A DNA stretch of 64,000 nucleotides from Oryzias latipes (lineage: Eukaryota > Chordata > Actinopteri > Beloniformes > Adrianichthyidae): assembly GCF_002234675.1 (NCBI RefSeq), contig NC_019865.2, positions 965,958 to 1,029,957 of the forward strand, given 5' to 3'. This document shows, piece after piece, positions 11,926 to 22,800 of this stretch (position 1 is the stretch's first letter; each line of letters opens with the position of its first letter). Under the pieces are notes generated by a model, which searched no databases, was not told the DNA's origin, and saw only the letters and a program-made list of their open reading frames with translations. Made by a program: the position numbers and the translations under genes.

Positions 11926-11935
11926 GTCACGTGTC
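11926..11935. promoter_or_regulatory. slc66a1: CLEAR-like E-box upstream of slc66a1
   Basis: GTCACGTGTC differs by one base from the palindromic CLEAR consensus GTCACGTGAC bound by TFEB/TFE3. It lies about 90 bp before the donor of the presumed 5' UTR exon, next to CCAAT (11945-11949). A CLEAR site suits a lysosomal gene; function is inferred. Confidence 0.6.
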
Positions 11936-11949
11936 AGAGGATCGACCAA

Positions 11950-12025
11950 TCAGCTCTCAGCAGCTCCGGGCTCTTTCCTCCGTGAGGTTGACGGCAGATT
12001 CCGTCGTTTTTTCGGCGACTTTCAG
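11950..12025 (+). other. slc66a1: Presumed slc66a1 5' UTR exon
   Basis: Sequence ending TTTCAG|GTAAGA forms a strong donor at 12026. The matching acceptor CTCCTCAG precedes 12514, 21 bases before the ATG. The left edge (transcription start) cannot be located from sequence. Confidence 0.5.
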
Positions 12026-12429
12026 GTAAGAAAGGCCAAAGTACTTTTTTTTCTTTCTTTTTTGTTCAATTTGGAGACATTTCCTTACAAACGTTTCCTT
12101 AAAAAAATTGTCGGGAATTGTCGGTGAGGCTCTTCGTCTGCGCTCGCGCCACAACAGCTGCTGTTCACCTGTCTTTGTTTCTAAGCTTTAATTTGACTTT
12201 TTGTAAAACTCGAACTGCCGAGACAAAAATACGGAAAGAAACGTGATGTTTGTTTGTTTGGATGTAAGAATCTTCGCAAACATCGTTGTTGGAGCCATTT
12301 TTACGTCATAAATTCGCCACATTGGAATTTTTTCCCATGGAAAGTGTCTTTCTGTTTCCAGCTGACGTGGATTTTTGTGTTTATTTCCTCTTCTGTTCCC
12401 TTTGCGGGTCTGTGTAGGTATTTTGAAGT

Positions 12430-12441
12430 GATCACGTGATC
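12430..12441. promoter_or_regulatory. slc66a1: Second palindromic TCACGTGA E-box (slc66a1 intron 1)
   Basis: The palindrome GATCACGTGATC contains TCACGTGA, the extended E-box preferred by MiT/TFE factors, about 100 bp upstream of the coding exon. Two such sites within 0.5 kb of a lysosomal gene are suggestive. Confidence 0.45.
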
Positions 12442-12534
12442 AGAAGACCTCTGTTCTGTGGATTAGGACCTGATGCTCTGCGGCCTCAGGTCTGTAACTG
12501 ATCTGCTCCTCAGGACCGTCTCCTCCAGCGGAAC

Positions 12535-15040
12535 ATGGCCACAGACGGGGTCCTCGCTCGTGGGACCCTGGGGTGGACCTCCGGGGGAAACTTCACCTCC
12601 TTGTGTCCCAATGGAACCAAATGGGTTTGGGACGGGCTCGGGGAGTGTGCCCAGGATGGGCGGGACATGGCCAGCGTCTACCTGGGGCTGCTGTCCATCG
12701 TCTGCTTCATGGTGTCCTCCCTCCCGTAAGTGTCGCGTCCAGGGGCCGCGTGAGGAGCCGTCAGGGGCCCATGTCTGTCCTCCTCCCTCTGCAGGCAGTA
12801 CTGGAACTCGTGGAAGAAGGGGAACATGGACAGCGCGCTGTCCGTGTGGTTTCTGCTGCTCTGGCTGGCAGGAGACTCCTGCAACCTGGTGGGCTCGTTT
12901 CTGGCAGACCAGCTTCCCCTTCAGGTGACCGACTGAGCAGAGGACGAGCGTCTTCCTGCCGCTCTGTTAGGATTTAGGAACGCTCCCCTTTGAGCTGCAA
13001 AGTGTTGAGAGCAGTAAAAGAAAAGTCCTAAAATGTGAATGAATCCAGATGAAGCTGGTTGTGAATGTTCTCTGAGGAGCCGTGGTTTTGGGTCCTCGTT
13101 GATCCGTCTGGTCTTGTTGGTCCTTCTGGTTCAGACCTACACAGCTGTTTACTACGTTCTGGCGGACCTGCTGATGCTCACCATGTACACCTACTACAAG
13201 CTGAGGAACCGCAGAGCAGCAGGTGAGTCCGTTAGCCCAGACGGGACGTTTTGGCCCGCTCCACCAGAAAATTACTTTAAAGGCCTTCAGGTTTCTCGCC
13301 GTGGTGACCTCGTAACCTTTAAACTAGGTTTGCACCGTCCTCATCAAGCAACCACTTTCTAGGAAAACTCTTCGTAAACACGCGTCAATGTGTGCGTTTG
13401 CATGTTTTTACAACCATTTTCAGGCTCTACGGCCAAAACGAGCGGCCATTGAACGCGCCTTAAAGTTAGACGTATGGACGTATGGATGGCGTCCTTTTGA
13501 ATTCAAGTGCCAACATTTGAAAATAGATCATGGAGGAGAAAGTAATGTTCTCACTTCGAGTCGCTCATGCGGTTTGGCAGACATTTTTACGCCTGATGCC
13601 CTTCCGGACACAATCCTGTGTTTTATCCGGGCCGGGGACGGGCACAGGGTCCCTGATTGGTCAAAGTCCAGCCTGGTTTCGACACCTGCTCAATGGCCGT
13701 GCGTTTTGTACGCACAGGTGGTAGAAACCTGCGCAGCGACGCGTGACCGTGAGAGTATTGAACACGGCGGCCTCAAACGCGCTTGTACGCGTTCACGTGG
13801 GCTTTCCGTTGGTCGCTTGAACGTGCGTTTCTGAGTGCGGTGTGAACGTCACTGAAAACCACAGTGTTTCTGAAAGAACAAGGTTTCAGCGGCTGACTCC
13901 GGCTCAGAAAGACGTCCTGGGCGGAATCGAACGTTTGGGTTTGACGCTGGACCTTGCTGTGTCCTCAGGTAGGACGGCTTTGAACGCGGTGGGCGTGTCC
14001 TGCATCCTGGGCCTCTCTGCCAGCCTCACCCGTCTTCCTGGACTGAGCCCCCAGCCGGAGATGAGTCCTTCCGGGTTCAGAAGTCGCTCGCTGCTGTCGA
14101 CGGCCGACGCGGGCGCCATCGCCGTGAGCCAACCGGCCGCCTCCTGCAGGTCTGAGGGGGAGGAGCCGCCTCGGTTTGTTGACACGTTTCGCTTTTCCTC
14201 TGGCAGGCTTTCACCACTAAGGAGATAGTGGGTTTCTCCATCGGGTCGCTGTCCTCCGTCCTCTACCTCTGCTCCAGACTCCCACAGATGTACACCAATG
14301 TGAGTAGGACGCGGCGTGGGAGGGGGTGTGGCCTCCTGCTCACTTGTGAAGCTGCATGAGAAACATCTGTTTTATGATTAATGTTAGTTAAAAAAAGAGG
14401 CTTGTAGATAAATTCATCAATAGATGATTGATCGGTTTGTCTTTAACCACGAAAGCCTAAAGTTTGTAAGATCCAACATTTTCATGTCAACCAACTAAAG
14501 GAGGAAAGAAATACTGAAATGGATCATTTTTCCGGTTTTTAACCGAAGCTCATGTGTTCCACCAGAGTTCAGGCTTTGGGGGTTAAATGTCACCTGGAGA
14601 ATTGAAACATGCCAGTGTGACTCAACGCTCCAGGTTTTTTACAACCCCCCCGTCTGCTCCTCACAGTTCAGGAGGAAGTCCACGGAGGGCGTGTCCTACT
14701 TCCTCTTCGCTCTGGTCATCCTGGGAAACGCCACGTACGGACTCAGCGTACTGCTGAAGAACCCGGACCAGAGTCAGGGGGAGAGGAGCTACCTGGTCCA
14801 CCACCTGCCCTGGCTCATCGGCAGCCTGGGAACCCTCAGCCTGGACCTCATCGTATCCTTCAGAGCTGCTGGGGGGGGTGGGGGCTCCTCCTTCTGAGGC
14901 GCCAGCAGACAGATGAACCGCCTGTCCCGGCTTTCCTAAACTTTGGGGTTCAGATATCCATACAGTTCCTGATTTATCGGAACCCTCCGGACCAGAACCC
15001 GAGCCTCCACCAGGAAGAGTCGGCGCCGCTGATCGGCTGA
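12535..15040 (+). CDS. slc66a1: Lysosomal amino acid transporter 1 (PQLC2/SLC66A1)
   Basis: PQ-loop protein that exports cationic amino acids (Lys, Arg, mixed disulfides) from the lysosome. Coding exons: 12535-12725, 12795-12924, 13135-13222, 13969-14123, 14207-14299, 14667-14852, 14954-15040; 930 nt, 309 aa, close to the human length. Seen: luminal N-terminus with NFTSLCPNGT (N-glycosylation sequons), WVWDGLGECAQDG; first PQ loop PQYWNSWKKGNMDSALS; GDSCNLVGSFLADQLPLQTY; second PQ loop RLPQMYTNFRRKSTEGVSYF; LVHHLPWLIGSLGT; tail ESAPLIG, fitting a [DE]xxxL[LI] lysosomal sorting signal. The donor at 14124 (GTGAGC) is needed: the alternative GT at 14150 shifts the frame into a stop. Confidence 0.95.
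13230..13968 (+). other. slc66a1 intron 3, no gene seen
   Basis: CG-containing sequence with open frames that lack family motifs. It may hold an unassigned MITE, but I found no convincing inverted ends. Confidence 0.35.
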
Positions 15041-17380
15041 AGCTTGACGGACTGGAGTTCAGACTCTCCTCCTCCTAAAATCTGATCTGATCTGAGTTTT
15101 TTCTTGAAGGTGAATCCTGATCCTGTTTGTTTACAGCAGATCCTAAATCTGCCCCCCCCTCTCCAGCCGTTTGGGTTTCTGTCCTTCATGAAGGACGCAG
15201 CAGTTTCTCAGCTGGAGGCTCCTCTGATGGAGCCGTTGGTGCCGTCAGACCCGGGTTCTGCGGGTTCTGATGTTTGGCTTCATGCGGGGGTCCGGCCAGA
15301 ATCTCTAAAGGGTGGATCTCATTTTCCTCCATGAGTGTTCTGGTTCCGAAGGTCACGGTTCTACTCCGTTTGCACAAAAGCACTAAAGACTTTCAGAGGA
15401 GTTGGACGGTTTTCAGTTTCCTGTAAAGATTAAAGACCTGACTCCGCCTCCTCGCCTCTTTCTGTTCTGCTTTTTCTGTCGTTCCTGTGATGAAGAGGAG
15501 CTCTTCCTCAGTCCCGCAGAGGTCGGGGTCTGCCCCCATGTTGACCCCCCCCCCCCCCCCCCCCCCCGACATGAACCTCCTCTTTGACCTGCTCCTGGGG
15601 GGCCCTGACAGCCGTTTTTCTTCATTAGCACAGCATCTTTGGCCTCTCATGGCCCCCCCCCCTCTACAGGAAACACACATTTCCCTTCCCTACACCCTGT
15701 GTGTGTGTGTTTGGGGGGGGGGCTTGCTGTTGTGAAACAGTGGCAGAGAGATTGAGGAGTTAGCGGGACGATCCATCACCGGGACGGACTGGAGGCTGTT
15801 TATAAACACGGCATGCTGGGAATTTCCTAATGAGATGCTCGGGGGCAGGGGGGGGTGCACACAGGCGCCATGCGGCGGCGTGTTTTCGATGTGTTTGCAG
15901 TCAACATGACAAAGCGGCCCCGCTTTGTGTGTTTGGGGAGGGGGGGGTTCAGCTCCCATAGAGGATGTGAGGAACAAACCTGAAGGAAGGAGCGCGATGC
16001 TACAAACCTTCAAAATAAAAGCCCCTGCAGCTTCAGTGAAAGCCGCAGACATGCTTCCTGTGAGAGGAAAAAGAATCCAGAGCTTCTGCTACCAGATAAG
16101 AACATGAGCTGATCACAGGCAGGAGGGGGTCCTCCCTGGATTTATGAAGTGCTGAACCTCTGAGGGGCTCAGGACGAATGAGCTGAGGGCTGAAACCAGC
16201 CACCCTCGTTCAGTGCTCGTGTCAGGAACCACGTTTCCATGACGACGTCAGCGCACGTTCACAGGAATCGCTTCTGCTGAGCGGTCAGCAGTTTTTGGAG
16301 TTCGGCTCTTCCTCTCCCCGCCGCCCGTCTCCCATGTGGTGAGCCCCCACAGCGAGGGAAACGTCCAGAAGATCCATGGTGACATTTGCACGCGCTCAGA
16401 CGAGACCGCCATCCTTTCCGTGCTCACTTCCTGTTGTCCTTTTGCTGGTCGCATGTCAGAGAGGGTTAGTATGACGGTTCATCGGCGGTGTGAAGCTCCT
16501 CTGACCCAACAGAACATTTCATCTCCATGGAAAGAAACCCATCAAACTTCACTGCTTTCCTAAAATTCCCTGCTGCAGCATTACTTCCTGAGATTACTTC
16601 CTGTCCAATAGTAATCCCTTTTCATTTAGTCTGTATTTGTGGAACATCTAAACGGCTCCCTGGGATCTGGAGACTGTTAAAGACGAGTACCAGAAGAGAG
16701 GGAACACTGAAGTTGCTGCAAAAGGTGAGATGTTACTGTAATAGATTACTTTTGTAATGCATTACTTCCAGCTGTGGTGGAGTAACAGACGCAGATTAAA
16801 AGAGAATAAACATGCAACAAATGATCATCAGCTGGAAAGACAAACCCGAGTCCTCCATGACGATGAAGTTAGAGCTCGCTGTCGCAGGATGTGATGAACG
16901 TTTTAGTTTTGGTTGAGATGAGGAGGTCAAAGCTTTGGAGCTCTGCAGGGTGCGGAGAAATCCCAGCACCACCCCAGAGTCAGGCGGACACGATTATGGG
17001 ATGGACAGACAGACGAGTGCAGACTGTTGATCCCAACCGACTGTTTCATCCGAGCCTGTGAGAAAAGCCAAACGGCCATCAGCAGTAAGTTTTCTAGAAA
17101 TAACAAACAGGTCACAGGTTCTGCAGGTTCTGGTCGTAATGCTCATCACAGAAACAACTGAGAGACGGAACAAGGAACCCAGGAACCGGAGCGAATTGGA
17201 ACGTCACCACTTTGGCCCAAACGCTGGCGGTGGCTCCACAGCGCCGGCCGTCAACAATGTGGGGTCGTTCCCTGAGACTCTTTGATACATGGGGGGGCTA
17301 GGTGGGAACCGGACCAGCAACCTTCAGATCAGAGGTTGACCGCTCCACCACTGTCCCGCCATCATCATTGCCCAATTCTC
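15041..17380. other. slc66a1 3' UTR and intergenic, no gene seen
   Basis: Candidate poly(A) signal ATTAAA near 15429. A 23-base C run at 15545-15567 and a GT-rich/G-rich segment near 15700-15725 explain the proline- or glycine-rich open frames. At about 17300-17360 a short segment resembles part of a tRNA-derived SINE (ACCAGCAACCTTCAGATCAG). No gene is supported. Confidence 0.4.
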
Positions 17381-18270
17381 AAAGATTCCGTTATTACAGC
17401 AGAGCAGAAAACAAGTATTCAGTCAATAGCAAATGTTCACCTGAACGTAACGTGACCCTGGTTGCAGTGACAGAGGTCAAAGGTCACCTGCAGGTCTGCA
17501 GCAGGTTTGGTCCATTCTTCATGCAGATCTTCTCTAGAGCTGGGATGTTTTCAGACTCCCTCCAGAGCATCTCTGATGGATTGTGGACCAGAAACGGGTC
17601 AAAAACACCCCAGAACCCTGAAATGCTTTTTTTCTTGAACACTTCTTGGTTGCCATGGCGATGCGTTTGGCGTCACTGCTGGAAGATGCAGCCACGTTTC
17701 GTCTTCAATGCTCTCACTGATGGAGGGAGGTTTTCACTCAGAATCAGATCAGTCAACCAATCATGATGCTTCCACCCCCATGCTTCACAGTGGGTCTGGG
17801 GGTCTTCATCCTCCAAACACGGGGACTGGCGTTTATATCAAAGAGCTCCATCTTGGTCTCATCTGACCTCATGACCTTCTCATCTGGATCATCCATGGTC
17901 TGTGCAGAACTGTAGACGGTCCTGGACGTGTTCTGGTTCAGGCAGGATGAACCTGTGGAGCTCTGCAGGATTTGGGTCCGTGACGTTGTGAGTTCCCGTA
18001 GCGGCCTTTGTTTCTGTGGTTCCAGCTCTCTTCAGGACCAGTTCCCCCGTGTAGTTCTGGGCTCTAACATGCAGATGCAGGTGGAGGGAGGTTGTCCCTG
18101 CTCCTCTAAGAATGGCTCCAACGGTGGATCTCTTCTCTCCAAACTGCTGTTTATAGTAGATGGGTTCATCCCAGTCTGGTTCAGGTCTACAGTCCCTGGT
18201 GTCCTCAGACAGCTCTTTGGTCTTGGTGCAGTCTGATGTTGACAGGTGTCTTTGTACAGATATTGGCTGT
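17380..18270 (-). mobile_element. Tc1/mariner transposase relic
   Basis: On the minus strand, broken frames show Tc1-type blocks in the right order: TKELSEDTRD, then GEKRSTVGAI (helix-turn-helix region), and further on DETKMELFDI, PRVWRMK and [11 protein letters not shown] (around the catalytic DDE core). Frameshifts separate the blocks and no clear terminal repeats are visible. An old dead copy. Confidence 0.75.
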
Positions 18271-18390
18271 TTGTCATTAAGAAAACACAATAAAATGATG
18301 TCATTGTGTTGTTTTTGTAAAAACAAAAAATTTCCTCCATTTCCTTCACACGTCTTCTGCCTACCGTCTCCTTCATTCAGACGTTTTCTG

Positions 18391-19125
18391 CAGATGTGGG
18401 CTTGGGTGGTGGTCCTCCACACAAGCATGTTCCCGTGTGGGTTTGGGTGGTGGTCCTCCACACAAGCATGTTCCCGTGTGGGTTTGGGTGGTGGTCCTCC
18501 ACACGCATGTTCCCATGTGGGTGGAGGACCTCCACACACGCATGTTCCCATGTGGGTGGTGGTCCTCCACACACACATGTTCCCGTGTGGGCTTGGGTGG
18601 TGGTCCTCCACACACATGTTCCCGTGTGGGTGGTGGTCCTCCACACACGCATGTTCCCGTGTGGGTGGTGGTCCTCCACACACACATGTTCCCGTGTGGG
18701 TGGTGGTCCTCCACACACGCATGTTCCGTGTGGGTTTGGGTGGTGGTCCTCCACACACATGTTCCCGTGTGGGTGGTGGTCCTCCACACACGCATGTTCC
18801 TGTGTGGGTGGTGGTCCTCCACACACACATGTTCCCGTGTGGGTGGTGGTCCTCCACACACGCATGTTCCCGTGTGGGTGGTGGTCCCTCCACACACGCA
18901 TGTTCCCGTGTGGGTTTGGGTGGTGGTCCTCCACACGCATGTTCCCATGTGGGTTTGGGTGGTGGTCCTCCACATGCATGTTCCCATGTGGGTGGAGGTC
19001 CTCCACACACGCATGTTCCCGTGTGGGTGGTGGTCCCTCCACACACGCATGTTCCCGTGTGTGTTTGGGTGGTGGTCCTCCACACGCATGTTCCCATGTG
19101 GGTTTGGGTGGTGGTCCTCCACATA
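18391..19125. repeat. ~33-41 bp minisatellite, open in several frames on both strands
   Basis: About 20 units built on GTGGTGGTCCTCCACACACG followed by CATGTTCCCGTGTGG, with a GTTTGGGTG insertion in some units. Each unit contains CCACAC...GTGTGG, so single strands can fold into a stem. Stop codons are absent from several frames, producing 235-411 residue artefact proteins; none is a gene. It abuts the Tc1 relic. Confidence 0.9.
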
Positions 19126-19847
19126 CACAGATGATCCCTGCTGACCCGTTCTGGAGAGACGTTCTGAGACGGGTCGCGCCTGTACCAGTGGAGGTCCAGC
19201 GGGAGTGAGAGTCAAGGCTCTCCCTCTGACCTTCTGCCATCCACTGCTCAGTCCTGGTTCCCACAATGAGCCGGTGAAAGGGATGATGGGAGAGTGGGAG
19301 GACACCATCAATCCTCATGAGCACGCTACCCGTCAGCCGCTGCTGCTCACAGATTTACGGGCTGGCGTCTGGGTCACTCCTCCGTCTTCTTTGGGCTGCT
19401 GGGGCCTCGACTCCCTTTGCTCCATAAGCTGTCTTTGGAGGGGGCGGAGCCTCACCAACCCTTTAAATCCAACTGCTGTTCAATATTAACTGCAGCTCAA
19501 ACAGAAGGCAGAGTCAACAGACTTCCAGGACGAACGGCAGAAGCTCCACCAGCCGACCCCGCTCCTGATGTGAGGTCAATCCAGACGTTGGGGCCCCAGT
19601 CCCAGCTTGTCTCCATGAGCGTCCAGACTTTCTTTTTAGGATCCCCCCCCCCCCGGGACTCTTAGGTCCTCCTCCAGCACTCCAGATCTTCAGCTGCGCT
19701 CCTCTTCCTCACTTCTCTGAAAGCTGTGAGGAACGTCAGAGACCTGAGGAGCGTCCCCTGGTCTTCCTCGTCCTTCACGTCTGCACGGATCCTGTTTGTT
19801 CGGGAGGCGGGAGACGCTCACCCCCCCCAGGAGGCTTCTCGGTCCAG
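19126..19847. other. Region upstream of nr1h5, no gene seen
   Basis: Unique sequence between the minisatellite and the first nr1h5 coding exon. TCGGTCCAG immediately before the ATG could be an acceptor, so 5' UTR exons may lie here but cannot be placed. Confidence 0.35.
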
Positions 19848-22800
19848 ATGAGAGAGTGGAGCGAACCCGAGATGAGCTTCTCGGCCGGAGGAGTCCTCTC
19901 CAGCTCTGACGGCTTCTGCTCCACGGAGCCTCTGCAGTACTACGGTGAGTCCTCAGCCGCTTCTCCTCTGCCTCACAGACCCCCCCAGAGCTTCGTTCTG
20001 GGGGGGGGGGGGGGGGGGGGGTGTCGTCTGTCAGATCTGGCGTGTTCGTTTGGCGTCTTTGTTTTCTCGTAAGTGAGACTTCCTTTTGAACCTTTTGGGC
20101 TTTTCTGCCTTGGTTCTTGAACTCAACAGACACTGTCAGTAAAAACCGAACAAAAAACCTTTGAGGTCAACTTGAAGTTGAGTCATGACATCTGGACTTC
20201 ACGTTGGAACGCTCACCGCTGACCCTGAAGACTCGGCTTCAGGACGACATCCTGGAAGAACCAGAACTTCACTGATTCGAGGGAGAAGACCACCCAGTTC
20301 TGAGAGACAGATGTTGACCCGACCCGTCAGCACCAACCAAGAGAAAGCTAAACTACTGAAAAGTTCCTGGAGCTCTCACTGAGGGTTCCCTGGGGGGCTG
20401 ATGGACAGATCTTCCCTGGGGGGGGGGGGGGGGGGGGGGGGGTGATGCTCCCCAAAGACGTGAGCTGTGACCCTCAGAATAAACATGATGAAGATGAAAG
20501 CCTGAAAACGGGTCCTTTGGAACATCTATGTCTCTGCAGCTCAAACCATCCTCTCTTTTTGCCGTTTCCCCCCCGTCAGCTGTTGCTGGGGGGGGGTCAG
20601 CCTCCCCGCACGTGGGAGGCAGAGCGTCCTCCACAGGCTCTATTTATAATGTCCCCATCATCAACAAACTGTCCCTGCTGTTGGGGGGTGAGGAGTGTTT
20701 AGACAGCGTTCAGATGGTTTACAAACAGCTCTGTCACACGCCGGGAAGGCCCCGCCCACCCGGCCAGAGGGGTCTGATGGAGACGAGAAACATCTGGACT
20801 GAGAGTCACAGAATGGTTCCAGGAGAGTCCAGAACACTTCCCGTCTATCGGATCCTTCAGACATGCCCAGGAACGTTCTGGACCTTTAAAGGTTCTGGAA
20901 GGTCCTCCTTCATCATCCGTCGCTTTAACCCGGGTCAGACTGTGACGTCAACTAGAGATCCGTGTTGCTGCTGGATAATCCACAAAAACCCCAAACTGAG
21001 TCCTGATTCCTGCTTCTAATCCTGGTTTTTCTGATCTTTCCCAGTAAATCTGTTATAAAAACCAGAATTTCTGTCCTTACTGTGATGAATGAAGGATCTT
21101 GTTACCATGACAACAAAACACCAGGGGGAGGGGGTTTCTGTCTAAAGATGTATAGCTGTTTTTTTAAAGAAATCACATTTGAATTTTAAAATCCTGAATT
21201 TTAAAGTCGGATTCTCCTCAAAGATCATTTAAAAATGTTAGATTTCTTTTTGAAAATAAAGTCTCCAGAGTTCAGTCAGAAAACTCTGACGAGTCCAAAG
21301 CTGACCTGGAAAACTCCGATCCAGGCTGATCAGAACTACTTTACTTATCTCATCAAAGTAGAACAGCCAGCGAAGCTCAGATTTGACCGTCACCATGGCA
21401 ACAGCTAAATAGATATCAGTGGACCTGAAACTAAGAATTCAATAGAAAGGCAGAGGCAAAGTCATCAATAGAAACTAGTGATTGATCCTGATCAACCAGA
21501 CCTCAGATCATGAAAGTGGGATTCATGGAAATCCCACGGATCACAGAAAACGAGAAGCCTTCGTCTACCTGAGCAGACCTTCTCAGAGTCTTCCTCACTC
21601 ACAGAAGATGAAGAGGCTAAAGAACTTAGAAAAGCTTTGATCCTGAGGAGCATCTGCAGGATGACGTCAGGATCGTGAATCCGATCGGAATTCAGGGAAT
21701 GAGTGAAGCTCAGTGGGAGGAGCCAGAACTGTTCCTGACCAGGTGAGGCTCACTCACTCGCAGCTCTCTGACACTCCAGCAGGAACATCTCAGGATGTCC
21801 ACCGTCTGATTCCCTCCTGCTTTGGTAGTTTCCATGGAGACGTGCCGGTTTCTGTTCTTCAGGAGGTTCTGACGGGTCGTTCAGCTCGCTGCTGCTCAGT
21901 CACCAGGTTCCTCTTATCCATTTTTACCTTCAAAAGTAGGAGGAAGCTCCAACCCAGAAGGTCCGAGGTGACCTTCAGAAACAGCAAACATGGAAGATTC
22001 AGGAATTCAGGTGGAGGTCAGTTGTACAAGCTCCGCCCCCTCCTGTGCTGGCTCCTGTGAGCCGTCAGTTCAAAGGAAAAACTCAGCCTTTCTAAGTACA
22101 ACCCCTCTCTGCCTCTGGGACCCCCACCCCGTGGGTGGGCCTTCTTTTTCATCAGTGCAGGTCCCACAGGAGTCCGCTTGGATTTTCACATGTTTCCTTC
22201 GGGGAGGGGGTGTGGCCTGAACTGCTCTCCAGGAAGATCGGCCTTCCGAGACCATCGAGCACCTTTGAAGTTCTCAGCTGCATCCTGTTTCAGCTGCAAC
22301 AAGCTTCTCACGGCGTCCTGCAGGAGCAGCAGGAAACCGCCATGTCTGCGGCGCCGTGGCGGGTTCCTGCTGCTCCACTTCCCTGCAGACATGACCCAGA
22401 ACCTGGCAGAAACGGGTCTTCAGCACAGATTGTTTCTGGTTTTCTACTGTTGTCGGTGAAGGTTGTGGCTTCCCGACCCGCTGACCTCCTGAACTGAACG
22501 GGTTTTAGGGCTGGAAGCAGTTTCTCCATCCTCACTCTGTGGTCTTTTCATGTTCTGGCTCCATTTCCTCCCATTTGAGACCAACTCAGAAAATAACATT
22601 TTTATTTCTCATACTTTTTTGGAAACTGGGATTTGGGGATTTTTGTGATTGTCGGCTGCAGATTTGCAGAAACTGAAGAATTTGTGTTTAAATCCAAAAC
22701 GGATTCAGTGAAAACACACGACGGTGATTCTTAAACCATCTACTGATCTGGATTTCTGGCTCCTTTTCTCCTGCAGACCTGCTGCCCGACCCTCTTGGCT

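Noticed and set aside
14124-14149. Extension of slc66a1 exon 4 to a GT at 14150
   Set aside because: It shifts the next exon into a stop, while GTGAGC at 14124 keeps frame and matches family spacing.
17889-19324. Long open frames on both strands (235-411 codons) at the 18.4-19.1 kb array
   Set aside because: They coincide with the GTGGTGGTCCTCCAC minisatellite and run into the Tc1 relic; no splice or domain support.
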